Shown: positions 7,704-15,478 of the stretch, piece after piece
Position numbering within the stretch: the first letter of the stretch is position 1
Layout: the number at the start of each line of letters is the position of its first letter
From: Mucilaginibacter sp.
GTDB taxonomy: Bacteria; Bacteroidota; Bacteroidia; Sphingobacteriales; Sphingobacteriaceae
Direction: 5' to 3'
DNA length: 64,000 bases
NCBI GenBank assembly: GCA_030445275.1
Contig: JAUCSE010000026.1
Coordinates: 31,072 to 95,071 of the forward strand
Notes under the pieces: generated by a model
What the model saw: the letters and a program-made list of their open reading frames with translations, nothing else
What the model was told of the DNA's origin: nothing
The model's database searches: none
Translations under genes and position numbers: made by a program

Positions 7704-8462
7704 TTATTTCCTGAATATTGTACCTGCGGTGGCTTGCGCCGTTGGCATAATTACCAGGTCGTTAATATTTACATGGGCAGGGCGCGATGCAGTAAACCAT
7801 ATTGTTTCGGCAATATCCATGGCTGCCAGCGGTTCAAAACCTTCATATACCTTTTTGGCTCTTTCTTTATCGCCCTTAAAGCGTACTTCCGAAAACTCTG
7901 TTTCAACAGCACCCGGATGCACCGCAGTAACTTTTATGCCATATGGCAGCAGGTCAATACGCATACCTTTATTTAAGGCATCAACCGCATGCTTGGTTGC
8001 GCAGTACACATTCCCATTGGCGTATACTTCTTTCCCCGCTATAGAGCCCAGGTTTACAATATGCCCGTAGCCATTATCGATCATCCAGTTTGATACTACA
8101 CGACTTACATAAAGCAAACCTTTAACATTGGTATCAATCATGGTATCCCAATCATCATAACTGCCTTTTTGTATCGGGTCAAGTCCCTGGCTTAAACCGG
8201 CATTGTTGATCAGCACATTTACCTTTTTCCATTTGGCGGGTAAACCTTCAAGGTTTTCAATCACCTGCTCGCGATTACGTACATCAAATGACGATACGGC
8301 TATTTCCACATTATATTTTTCATTTAACTGGCCAGCCAGTTTTTCCAGGCGATCAAGCCGGCGACCAGTTAATATCAAACTATAGCCTTCGCGGGCGAAT
8401 ACATTTGCACAAGCCTCGCCTATGCCTGCCGTAGCACCTGTAATTAAAGCAATTTTGGTCAT
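7704..8462 (-). CDS. Short-chain dehydrogenase/reductase, YdfG-like
   Basis: Classical SDR of 252 residues, probably an NADP-dependent alcohol or 3-hydroxy acid dehydrogenase. The cofactor motif TGATAGIG is at residues 8-15, and Arg residues after the second strand (TGRRLDR, 32-38) suggest NADP preference. NNAG is at 86-89. The catalytic Ser140, Tyr153 and Lys157 lie in LGSIAGK and YCATKHA. The end (NDLVIMPTAQATAG) resembles E. coli YdfG-type enzymes, which oxidise L-allo-threonine and 3-hydroxypropionate; the substrate here is not proven. It is cytosolic and not obviously in an operon: a palindromic element separates it from porT upstream and a large inverted repeat from yqeY downstream. Confidence 0.9.
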   Translation of the reverse strand: MTKIALITGATAGIGEACANVFAREGYSLILTGRRLDRLEKLAGQLNEKYNVEIAVSSFDVRNREQVIENLEGLPAKWKKVNVLINNAGLSQGLDPIQKGSYDDWDTMIDTNVKGLLYVSRVVSNWMIDNGYGHIVNLGSIAGKEVYANGNVYCATKHAVDALNKGMRIDLLPYGIKVTAVHPGAVETEFSEVRFKGDKERAKKVYEGFEPLAAMDIAETIWFTASRPAHVNINDLVIMPTAQATAGTIFRK

Positions 8463-8556
8463 GGTATATAGATAACTATGGCCGCGAAATTATGTTTTTT
8501 ACTTTAAACTATTGTCGTGAAACGGTAATGATACTTTGGCAGGACAATAAAAAGGG

Positions 8557-8629
8557 TGTCATGCTGAGCCCCGTCGAAGTATGGTGGGTAGGCTTCTGCA
8601 CGTGATCCTTCGACAAGCTCAGGATGACA
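8557..8629. repeat. Palindromic intergenic element, GTCATGCTGAGC type
   Basis: Imperfect inverted repeat with ends TGTCATGCTGAGC and GCTCAGGATGACA and inner CTTCGAC complementarity, about 73 bp. It lies between porT and the SDR gene. Elements with these end words are, as I recall, scattered through intergenic DNA of many Bacteroidota. A related but distinct element is at 20284-20383. Confidence 0.7.
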
Positions 8630-8643
8630 GACCCCGGTTTCTT

Positions 8644-9381
8644 TTACTCAAAAAACAAACTAAACATCAGCGTATGTAATGACAGCTTACTAATAGGATA
8701 TGAGTAAGGATTATTTTCTGGTTTAAGTATATTACCAAATGAATTGGATATTTTGATCTGGGGCGAAAGTTTGAAGAACTCAAAATAAATATCGCAACCC
8801 AAGCCTGCCTCATATGAGGCAAATCCAGTTGTGTTCTTAACAAGCTTGTCTAACATGTCTGAATTGATATCATTTTTTTTTGACCCAATAGCTTGCGAGT
8901 ATTTAACCCCACCCAAAATATAGGCCCTGAAATCGCCTAATCTGTCTGATTTTACTTTAAATGATAAAGGCGCGTCAATAGTAGTTGTTTGTACCACTTT
9001 AGTGGTAGCCTGATCTGTATTGGTATAGGTGTAGGTTAAATTACGATCAGCAAAAACCAATGACGGCGTAAAACGTACTTCCAGGTGATCGGTAAAGCTA
9101 TAACGCGTTACAAAACCAACAGAAAAACCGGGTAAGCTTTTTGAGCTGATGCTATTTAACGGAGCTGTAATAAATTGATTATTAGCCACATCAAAATAAG
9201 GATTGCGCCAGTCGGGCTTTTTCGTAATCTTATACTCGCTGTTAACATAAGCAAAGCTAAAGCCAAAGCTAAAATCCTGCAGATCAGCTCCGCCGCCCCA
9301 TGCTGGTACCCGTTCCTGTGCAAACAGCCGGCTGCTGCAAAGTATCATTATAAATACGATAAGGTACCTTGTTAAACTCAT
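8644..9381 (-). CDS. porT: PorT-family outer-membrane protein (type IX secretion)
   Basis: Beta-barrel outer-membrane protein of the PorT family, needed for type IX secretion in Porphyromonas and Flavobacterium (SprT). It has 245 residues with a signal peptide ending RLFA before Gln22. Typical strands include SFGFSFAYVNSEYKI, GFSVGFVTRYSFTDHLEVRF, PLSFKVKSDR and a terminal LHTLMFSLFFE ending in an aromatic pattern. Its ATG overlaps the end of menG by 4 bp, and the menG-porT order is conserved in Bacteroidota. Because generic outer-membrane beta-barrel proteins share this look, the adjacency to menG is a main reason for choosing PorT. Confidence 0.82.
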   Translation of the reverse strand: MSLTRYLIVFIMILCSSRLFAQERVPAWGGGADLQDFSFGFSFAYVNSEYKITKKPDWRNPYFDVANNQFITAPLNSISSKSLPGFSVGFVTRYSFTDHLEVRFTPSLVFADRNLTYTYTNTDQATTKVVQTTTIDAPLSFKVKSDRLGDFRAYILGGVKYSQAIGSKKNDINSDMLDKLVKNTTGFASYEAGLGCDIYFEFFKLSPQIKISNSFGNILKPENNPYSYPISKLSLHTLMFSLFFE

Positions 9382-10109
9382 TTAACGCCTGTATATATTG
9401 AACAAATGCCAAACATCAATGGCCTGTGTTTGGTGTTTTTAAATCCTACTTTATCCATCAGGGCAACAAAACTTTTTCCATCAGGAAAAGCAGCTACAGA
9501 TTCAGGAAGGTATGAATATGCCCTTGCATCCTTACTGAATATTTTGCCAATGCCGGGTGTAATATAATTGAAATAAAAATTATATAACTGCTTTACCGGA
9601 AACACCTTTGGTTTTGAAAACTCCAGCACCACCGCTTTGCCACCAGGTTTTAATACCCTTTGTATATCGGCCAAGCCGGTTTCCAGGTTTTCAAAATTAC
9701 GCACACCATAAGCAACGGTAACGGCATCAAATTCATCGGCCTCAAAAGGTAACTTTTCTGAATCACCCAGTTTTACTTCAAATTTATCGCCAAGGTTACG
9801 TTTTTGTATTTTTTGTTCGGCAATATCCAACATACCGCGCGAAATATCAACGCCTATTATTTTTTCGGGTTTAAGCGCCTTTAATGCCTCAAATGCAAAA
9901 TCGCCGGTGCCTGTGGCTACATCCAGTATCAATTTGGGTTTATCCTTTTTTAATTCGCCGATAGCCTTTTTACGCCAGATGATATCGATCCCTAACGACA
10001 TGAAATGGTTAAGGAAATCGTAGGTTTTAGATATATTGTTGAACATATCGGCCACCTGTTCTTTTTTGGTAGCCTGCTGATCGTGGTAGGGAGTTATAGT
10101 TTTGCTCAT
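9378..10109 (-). CDS. ubiE: Demethylmenaquinone methyltransferase (UbiE/MenG)
   Basis: SAM-dependent C-methyltransferase that converts demethylmenaquinone to menaquinone, the last step of quinone synthesis in a menaquinone-using aerobe. The 243 residues carry the SAM-binding DVATGTGDF near 63-71, GVDISRGML, the family signature VTVAYGVRNFENLE and RVLKPGGKAVVLEFSKP, then NFYFNYITPGIG, all as in UbiE/MenG. The stop overlaps the porT start by 4 bp, implying translational coupling. A TATCTTTG box lies 14 bp upstream of the ATG. A UbiA-type prenyltransferase at 14005 could act in the same pathway. Confidence 0.95.
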   Translation of the reverse strand: MSKTITPYHDQQATKKEQVADMFNNISKTYDFLNHFMSLGIDIIWRKKAIGELKKDKPKLILDVATGTGDFAFEALKALKPEKIIGVDISRGMLDIAEQKIQKRNLGDKFEVKLGDSEKLPFEADEFDAVTVAYGVRNFENLETGLADIQRVLKPGGKAVVLEFSKPKVFPVKQLYNFYFNYITPGIGKIFSKDARAYSYLPESVAAFPDGKSFVALMDKVGFKNTKHRPLMFGICSIYTGVK

Positions 10110-10123
10110 TTGTATAGTGACGG

Positions 10124-10131
10124 CAAAGATA
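10124..10131 (-). promoter_or_regulatory. Candidate -7 box of menG-porT
   Basis: The minus strand reads TATCTTTG, matching TAnnTTTG, 14 bp before the menG ATG. The leader would be only about 8-10 nt. No convincing -33 TTTG was seen. Confidence 0.45.
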
Positions 10132-10345
10132 GTGATTGATATGCTGATTGAGTTTATTTGATCATATTAAGTTGATAGTGTTGTGTAAATGTTAAGTCAA
10201 TTCACTAATTTTAAAAACCATTTAGCAATTATAAAAAACCATTTAGCAAAGCATAAAACCAGGGTATAACCGGTTATCCGCAAAGGGTAGCTATAACATA
10301 TTTGTTCTCTTAAATTAACCTTTTTATAAATTCAGTTCCTTATCT

Positions 10346-11716
10346 ATGAAAGAAAAAGAAGAGTCATCGCGCCGCAGTTTTATTAAAAAACTAACCACCA
10401 CTACCGCGGCCGTAGCCGTTGGCAACAGCCTGTTTGCTGCCGAAAGTACTGTTAAACCATTTGCCATACTTAAAAGACCGCTGGGCTACACTTTAAACGA
10501 TCAGATCAACATTGCACTAATAGGTGCCGGCGGTATGGGTACTCAGGATACCATTGTAGCACTGCAAATTCCGGGAGTAAAACTGGTTGCTGTTTGCGAT
10601 CTGTACGATGGCCGCCTTAAAGATGCCAAAACCCGCTGGGGTACCGATATTTTTACTACCAAAGTTTATAAAGAGATACTGAACCGCAAGGATATTGATG
10701 CTGTAATTATTGGTACACCCGATCATTGGCACCAGCAAATTTCTGTTGATGCCATGCACGCCGGCAAACATGTGTACTGCGAAAAGCCAATGGTACATGC
10801 CATTACCGAAGGTCCGGCTGTAATCAAGGCTCAAAAGGAAACCGGCAAAATTTTCCAGGTGGGCAGCCAGGGCGTATCGTCATTAGGTAATGAGAAAGCG
10901 CATGAACTGTTAAAAAGCGGAGCCATCGGTCAGCTAAATTATGCCGAGGGTTTTTGGGCACGTCGCGAACCGCTGGAGGTATGGCAATACCCTATCCCGG
11001 ATGATGCATCGGCACAAACCGTTGATTGGGAAACCTATATCAGCAATACTAAAAAACGCGATTTTGATGCCAAACGCTTTTTCCGCTGGCGCAATTACAC
11101 CGATTATGGCACCGGTATGGCCGGTGATCTGTTTGTGCACCTGTTCTCGAGCCTGCATTTTATAACCGATTCGGTGGGCCCCAATAAAATATATGCCGCG
11201 GGCGGCTTGCGTTTCTGGAATGATGGCCGCGAAGTGCCTGATGTACTATTAGGTACATTTGACTATGGTAAATCGGCTGCACATCCTGCATTCAATCTAT
11301 CGTTACGATGCAATTTTGTGGATGGCACCAGCGGCACCACCTACCTTAAACTGGTAGGCAGCGAAGGCTCTATGGATATTACCTGGGATAAGGTAACCCT
11401 GAAAAGGAACAAGACCTTTGGTTCCGACGACCCTTTTTACCTGGACAAGCTAAAAAAATCAGGCAGCGGCTTTGCAGAACGCAAAAAGATGGTACCACCC
11501 GAAGAAATTGTTTACGATGCCGAAAAAGGATACAAGGGTGGCCCGTATGATCATATGAATAATTTTTTCACCGCCATCAGGAACAACGGTAAAGTAACCG
11601 AAGATGCCATTTTTGGCTATCGCGCGGCTGCCCCTGCCCTGTTATGTAATGACAGCTATTACAATAACAGCCCTATGTTCTGGGATCCTGAAAAAATGCA
11701 GTTAATTAAAAAATAG
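10346..11716 (+). CDS. Gfo/Idh/MocA-family oxidoreductase with Tat signal
   Basis: NAD(P)-dependent sugar oxidoreductase of 456 residues exported in folded form. The N-terminus has a twin-arginine motif (RRSFIKKL, residues 9-16) followed by a hydrophobic Ala-rich segment. The Rossmann motif IALIGAGGMGTQ is at 57-67, and the conserved EKP is at 146-148 (YCEKPMVH). Next come the WHQQ segment and a C-terminal Gfo/Idh domain. Periplasmic members of this type oxidise or isomerise glycosides, some through a 3-keto intermediate. A DUF1080 gene follows after a 118-bp repeat-filled gap on the same strand, supporting a shared 3-keto-glycoside route. The substrate is unknown. The region upstream shows no clean TAnnTTTG box. 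Confidence 0.9.
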   Translation: MKEKEESSRRSFIKKLTTTTAAVAVGNSLFAAESTVKPFAILKRPLGYTLNDQINIALIGAGGMGTQDTIVALQIPGVKLVAVCDLYDGRLKDAKTRWGTDIFTTKVYKEILNRKDIDAVIIGTPDHWHQQISVDAMHAGKHVYCEKPMVHAITEGPAVIKAQKETGKIFQVGSQGVSSLGNEKAHELLKSGAIGQLNYAEGFWARREPLEVWQYPIPDDASAQTVDWETYISNTKKRDFDAKRFFRWRNYTDYGTGMAGDLFVHLFSSLHFITDSVGPNKIYAAGGLRFWNDGREVPDVLLGTFDYGKSAAHPAFNLSLRCNFVDGTSGTTYLKLVGSEGSMDITWDKVTLKRNKTFGSDDPFYLDKLKKSGSGFAERKKMVPPEEIVYDAEKGYKGGPYDHMNNFFTAIRNNGKVTEDAIFGYRAAAPALLCNDSYYNNSPMFWDPEKMQLIKK

Positions 11717-11725
11717 GGTGATTGG

Positions 11726-11829
11726 GTGAGTGGTTGATTGAGTTTTGATCAGTTTAATCAACCATTCACTTAATCAACTTAATAAACCCAATCTAACCAC
11801 TCACTTAATAAACTCAATCAACCACTCAC
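11726..11829 (+). repeat. Inverted repeat of phrase-like words before the DUF1080 gene
   Basis: Arms 11726-11745 and 11810-11829 are perfect 20-bp reverse complements (GTGAGTGGTTGATTGAGTTT). Between them lie imperfect copies of words such as AATCAAC and CACTTAATAAAC. The right arm is nearly free of G on the coding strand and ends 5 bp before the ATG at 11835. Read as protein it falsely extends the DUF1080 frame. Confidence 0.85.
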
Positions 11830-11834
11830 TAAAT

Positions 11835-12572
11835 ATGAAACAACAACTTAAAAAAATTGGTTTGGTATTGGCCGCTGCGGGCCTGGTTTGTGTGCAAACT
11901 TCGGGGATACCGGCAAATGATCCTACACCTATAAAAAAGGTGGCAGCTAACAAAGGCGGCTGGGTTAGCTTATTTGATGGCAAAACTCTGAAAGGCTGGC
12001 ATGGCTTTAATAAAAAAGGACCAGTAAAAAATTGGACCATTGTTGATGGTTCGCTGGTATGTTTAGGCGCTGCACAAGGCGATACCGGTGGTGATATTGT
12101 TACTGATAAATCATACGCCAACTTTGAACTAACCTGGCAATGGAAAATTGACAAAGGCAGTAATAGCGGTGTATTATATCATGTAGTTGAAGATCCCAAA
12201 TATCCGGCAACCTATGAAACAGGTCCCGAGTATCAGATTATTGACGATAATGGCTGGCCCGATAAACTGGAAGACTGGCAAAAAACCGGTTGCGACTATG
12301 CCATGCACCTGCCTAACGATAAAAAGAAACTGATGCCTGTAGGCGAATGGAACACCAGCAAAATTACTTTTAATAATGGGCACGTAGAGCATTGGCTAAA
12401 CGGCGCTAAAATTATTGAGTTTACCGCCTGGGATGCAGATTGGCAAAAGAAAAAATCAGAAGGTAAATGGAAAGATCACCCGGATTATGGTAATGCTAAA
12501 ACCGGCTTGATAGCCCTGCAGGATCATGGGCACAAGGCTTATTTTAAAGATATTAAGATCAGGGAGTTGTAG
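11835..12572 (+). CDS. DUF1080 (3-keto-disaccharide hydrolase type) protein
   Basis: Secreted concanavalin-like protein of the DUF1080 family (PF06439), members of which are now described as 3-keto-disaccharide hydrolases. I chose the ATG at 11835 (MKQQLKKIGLVLAAAGLV) because it begins a clear signal peptide; the 30 residues further upstream are translated repeat DNA. Seen: WVSLFDGKTLKGWHGF near the mature N-terminus, SNSGVLYHV, GPEYQIIDD, PVGEWNTSKI, HWLNGAKIIEF and IALQDHGHKAYFKDIKI, the ordered family motifs. It sits downstream of a Tat-exported Gfo/Idh/MocA enzyme, a recurrent pairing. It is followed by a palindromic element with a T-run. The hydrolase role is inferred from the family. 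Confidence 0.9.
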   Translation: MKQQLKKIGLVLAAAGLVCVQTSGIPANDPTPIKKVAANKGGWVSLFDGKTLKGWHGFNKKGPVKNWTIVDGSLVCLGAAQGDTGGDIVTDKSYANFELTWQWKIDKGSNSGVLYHVVEDPKYPATYETGPEYQIIDDNGWPDKLEDWQKTGCDYAMHLPNDKKKLMPVGEWNTSKITFNNGHVEHWLNGAKIIEFTAWDADWQKKKSEGKWKDHPDYGNAKTGLIALQDHGHKAYFKDIKIREL

Positions 12573-12592
12573 GAAAATTGCTATAATAAGCG

Positions 12593-12707
12593 CGTCATTG
12601 CGAGGAACGAAGCAACTCTACACAGGCAGGTCGATCGTAAAGGCTCACCTATATATTTGCTCTGTATAGCATAGAGATTGCTTCGTTCCTCGCAATGACG
12701 TTTTTTT
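12593..12707 (+). repeat. About 108-bp palindromic element with T-tract (copy 1)
   Basis: Ends 12593-12615 and 12678-12700 are perfect 23-bp reverse complements (core CATTGCGAGGAACGAAGC) and are followed by seven T on the plus strand. It can act as terminator for the DUF1080 transcript between convergent genes. The loop resembles, in opposite orientation, the loop of the copy at 38180-38276. Confidence 0.85.
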
Positions 12708-12738
12708 ATCAATCAAGGTTCAGACAAAACTTCTGCGA

Positions 12739-13227
12739 TTACTTCAACAATCCCAGCAATCCCTCCATATCCAGCCTGCGGGTAAACATCATAATATTAC
12801 CTTGTGGGTCAACCGGCCATTGTTCTTTTGGTCTATCCCAGTACAACTCTACTCCATTTTGATCAGGATCATTTAAATATATAGCTTCAGATACGCCATG
12901 ATCTGACGCTCCGGTGATCTGATATTTGGCATCGATCAATCTTTGTAAAGCCACTGCCAAATCTTTCCGTTCAGGATACAGGATAGCGGTATGGTACAAG
13001 CCCGGCGCATATTCAGGTGCAGGTGAAGCCCCTTTACTATGCCAGGTATTTAAGCCTATATGATGATGGTACCCTCCTGCTGATATAAAAGCAGCCTGGT
13101 CACCGTACATCAGCATTTTCTCAAAACCCAGTAAGCCGCAATAAAAATCAAGCGATTGCTGCAGATCGCTTACCTTTAAATGTACATGACCTATACGCGT
13201 TTGGGTCGGGATTTTATATTCGCTCAT
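12739..13227 (-). CDS. VOC-family (glyoxalase/dioxygenase fold) protein
   Basis: Small cytosolic protein of the vicinal-oxygen-chelate superfamily with two beta-alpha-beta-beta-beta modules in 162 residues. Likely metal ligands are the His in RIGHVHLKVSDL, the His in GGYHHHIGLNTW or GLYHTAI, and the Glu in DPDQNGVELYWDRP. The GLNTW, DHGVSEAIYL and ELYWDRP words resemble catechol-2,3-dioxygenase-like (CatE/YfiE type) members; ring-cleaving activity is not demonstrated by this. It is a single gene, convergent with DUF1080 and divergent from engB. A TAAATTTG box lies 20 bp upstream of the ATG. Confidence 0.88.
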   Translation of the reverse strand: MSEYKIPTQTRIGHVHLKVSDLQQSLDFYCGLLGFEKMLMYGDQAAFISAGGYHHHIGLNTWHSKGASPAPEYAPGLYHTAILYPERKDLAVALQRLIDAKYQITGASDHGVSEAIYLNDPDQNGVELYWDRPKEQWPVDPQGNIMMFTRRLDMEGLLGLLK

Positions 13228-13247
13228 TATATTGCATGTTTAAACAT

Positions 13248-13255
13248 CAAATTTA
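13248..13255 (-). promoter_or_regulatory. Candidate -7 box of the VOC gene
   Basis: The minus strand reads TAAATTTG, matching TAnnTTTG, 20 bp before the ATG at 13227. The -33 element is not obvious. Confidence 0.4.
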
Positions 13256-13362
13256 CTTATTATTGCATTTATAATTGTTGCGGAATTGTAAAACAAGTGA
13301 AAGCGATTGTTAACGCAAACCCAATCAACTTTTAAAGCTCATAAACGCACAAGTAAAAATAT

Positions 13363-13370
13363 TACCTTTG
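13363..13370 (+). promoter_or_regulatory. Candidate -7 box of engB, leader almost absent
   Basis: TACCTTTG ends only 4 bp before the ATG at 13375. With the usual spacing transcription would begin at or next to the start codon, implying a leaderless or near-leaderless mRNA. Confidence 0.45.
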
Positions 13371-13374
13371 TAGC

Positions 13375-13998
13375 ATGATTGTTAAATCGGCCGAATTTAT
13401 TTGCAGCAATACCCAGATATCCAAACTGCCGCCACCGGTAAAAGCGGAGTACGCTTTTATTGGGCGCTCAAATGTGGGTAAATCATCCCTTATCAATATG
13501 CTTACCGCAAAAAAGGGACTGGCCAAAACATCGCAAACACCGGGTAAAACTCAGCTCATTAATCATTTTTACATTAACGAAAGCTGGTACATTGTGGATT
13601 TGCCTGGCTACGGTTATGCAAGAGCCTCTAAAACAAATAAAGCCAATTGGAGTAAGTTTATACACACCTATCTGGATAAGCGCGAAAGTTTGCAATGCGT
13701 AATGGTACTGATAGACAGCCGCCTGGAGCCGCAAAAAATCGACCTGGAGTTTTGTAACTGGCTGGGTGAAAAAGGCTTGTCGTTCGTATTGGTATTTACC
13801 AAAGCTGACAAACAGTCCTCCGTAAAAACGGATCAAAATATCGCCAAATTTAAAAAAGCCTTGTTAGCTAGTTTTGAAGAAGCGCCCCACTATTTCGTTA
13901 CCTCATCAGAAACACAACTGGGCAGGGATGAGATACTGGCTTTTATTGATAATATTAATAAGGATTTTGTAGTGCCATTTTTTGAACCAAGAGATTAA
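13375..13998 (+). CDS. engB: Ribosome-biogenesis GTPase EngB (YihA/YsxC)
   Basis: Essential-type GTPase of the TrmE-Era-EngA-EngB-Septin family that helps assemble the large ribosomal subunit. The 207 residues show G1 GRSNVGKSS (30-38), G3 DLPGYGYA (75-82) and G4 TKAD (142-145), and the N-terminal SAEFICSN start common to the family. The ATG at 13375 is well placed because FICSN then sits at the normal distance from G1. It is followed 6 bp later by the UbiA-family gene, so the two are probably cotranscribed. The candidate promoter box ends 4 bp before the start codon. Confidence 0.96.
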   Translation: MIVKSAEFICSNTQISKLPPPVKAEYAFIGRSNVGKSSLINMLTAKKGLAKTSQTPGKTQLINHFYINESWYIVDLPGYGYARASKTNKANWSKFIHTYLDKRESLQCVMVLIDSRLEPQKIDLEFCNWLGEKGLSFVLVFTKADKQSSVKTDQNIAKFKKALLASFEEAPHYFVTSSETQLGRDEILAFIDNINKDFVVPFFEPRD

Positions 13999-14004
13999 TT
14001 ATAA

Positions 14005-14859
14005 ATGAAAAAATACCTTTCATTAGTAACATTTGCGCATACCATTTTTGCCATGCCTTTTGCCTTTATCGGCTTCTTTTTGGCCGTTACCACTACACAG
14101 CATCAGTTTGATTGGCTTAAGCTGGTTTTAATGGTATTATGTATGGTGTTTGCCCGCAACTCGGCCATGGCATTTAACCGCTACCTGGATAGAGACATTG
14201 ACGCGCAGAACCCACGCACCAAACAGCGTGATATTCCTTCGGGCAGCATCAGCGCTGCAGCCGCCTTAACTTTTACATTGGTTAACTGCGGACTGTTTAT
14301 TGCAGCTACTTGGTTTATCAATCCTTTATGTTTTTATTTATCGCCGGTTGCTTTGTTTGTGGTGCTGGGTTACAGCGCTACCAAACGATTCACCGCACTA
14401 TGTCATTTGGTTTTAGGGCTGGGATTATCACTTGCCCCTATCGGCGCTTATCTGGTAGTAACCGGGGCGTTTGCTTTAACTCCATTATTCTTCTCGCTTT
14501 CGGTTTTATGCTGGGTAAGTGGCTTTGATATTATATATGCCCTGCAAGACGAAGATTTTGACCGCAACCAACACCTACACTCTATCCCAGCCTATATGGG
14601 TAAGATAAATGCTTTAAGATTATCTACCTTTTTGCATGTGCTTTCGGCAGCGTTTATTATGATGCCTGTATTTTTTACGCATGTAGGTTTCCTGTATTAT
14701 ATAGGTATCGTATTTTTCTGCGCTATGCTCATTTATCAGCACCTGCTGGTAAAACCTAATGATTTGAGCCGTGTAAACTTTGCCTTTATGACCACCAATG
14801 GAATTGCCAGCGTGGTATTTGCCGCGTTGTTTTTATTAGACAGGCTATGGATACATTAA
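14005..14859 (+). CDS. UbiA-family polyprenyltransferase (MqnP-like)
   Basis: Integral membrane prenyltransferase of 284 residues with about eight or nine helices. Two Asp-rich Mg-diphosphate motifs are visible: NRYLDRDID (58-66) and YALQDEDFD (178-186), as in the UbiA superfamily. It attaches an isoprenoid chain to an aromatic acceptor. In Bacteroidota, homologues annotated as 4-hydroxybenzoate polyprenyltransferase are often MqnP of the futalosine menaquinone route, so I infer a quinone role consistent with menG at 9378. It starts 6 bp after engB, and its last 13 bp overlap the start of a Crp/Fnr regulator. Confidence 0.85.
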   Translation: MKKYLSLVTFAHTIFAMPFAFIGFFLAVTTTQHQFDWLKLVLMVLCMVFARNSAMAFNRYLDRDIDAQNPRTKQRDIPSGSISAAAALTFTLVNCGLFIAATWFINPLCFYLSPVALFVVLGYSATKRFTALCHLVLGLGLSLAPIGAYLVVTGAFALTPLFFSLSVLCWVSGFDIIYALQDEDFDRNQHLHSIPAYMGKINALRLSTFLHVLSAAFIMMPVFFTHVGFLYYIGIVFFCAMLIYQHLLVKPNDLSRVNFAFMTTNGIASVVFAALFLLDRLWIH

Positions 14860-15452
14860 CTGCACTTAACAAATTCAGAGAACATGTAGCCATATTTGTT
14901 CCGCTAAATGATGCAGAATGGCGGGCTTTAGTGCCATACCTGGAGGTAAGTACGCTTAAGAAAAAGAAAAACTTTGCCGAGCCCCATAAAATATGTAATC
15001 ATATAGCCCTTGTGGTAAAAGGGTCCGTACGATTTTTTCATGTTAAAGATGGCGAAGAAATTACCGGTTACTTCAGTTTCGAAAACGAATTTGCAACTTC
15101 ATATAAAAGCTTTTTAACCCGTGAGCCTGGTATCAACTATATACAAACCCTGGAAGATACACAGTTGGTAACCCTGAGTTATAATGCGATGCAGCAAATT
15201 TATGACGACCAACTAATAGGGAAGAAAATGGAACGTTTTGGCAGGTTGATAGCCGAACATTACTTGATCTGCTATGAAGACCGTGTGGCGTCATTCATTA
15301 CTCAAACACCCGAAGAACGTTACAACAAACTATTGGAAACTGGCGGCGAAGTTTTACAGCGCATCCCTCAGCATTATGTGGCTAATTTTTTAGGAATAAC
15401 CCCAGTTTCATTATCGCGCATCCGCAGGCGGATCATGAAGATAAGCGCATAA
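14847..15452 (+). CDS. Crp/Fnr-family transcriptional regulator
   Basis: Cytosolic regulator of 201 residues: an N-terminal cyclic-nucleotide-binding-like beta-roll (about 20-130, with HIALVVKGSVRFFHVKDGEEITGYF), a dimer helix near 120-145 and a C-terminal helix-turn-helix (HYVANFLGITPVSLSRIRRRI). There is no Cys cluster for an iron-sulfur centre and no clear cAMP-phosphate-binding Arg, so the signal is unknown, as for many Bacteroidota Crp-like proteins. The ATG lies inside the end of the UbiA-family gene (13-bp overlap, different frame), implying coupled expression with engB and the prenyltransferase. Confidence 0.9.
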   Translation: MDTLTALNKFREHVAIFVPLNDAEWRALVPYLEVSTLKKKKNFAEPHKICNHIALVVKGSVRFFHVKDGEEITGYFSFENEFATSYKSFLTREPGINYIQTLEDTQLVTLSYNAMQQIYDDQLIGKKMERFGRLIAEHYLICYEDRVASFITQTPEERYNKLLETGGEVLQRIPQHYVANFLGITPVSLSRIRRRIMKISA

Positions 15453-15478
15453 TTGAAGCCAAAAGCTTAAAGCTATCT

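Noticed and set aside
11745..11834. 30-residue N-terminal extension of the DUF1080 frame
   Set aside because: It is the translation of the repeat between the two genes; the signal peptide starts at 11835.
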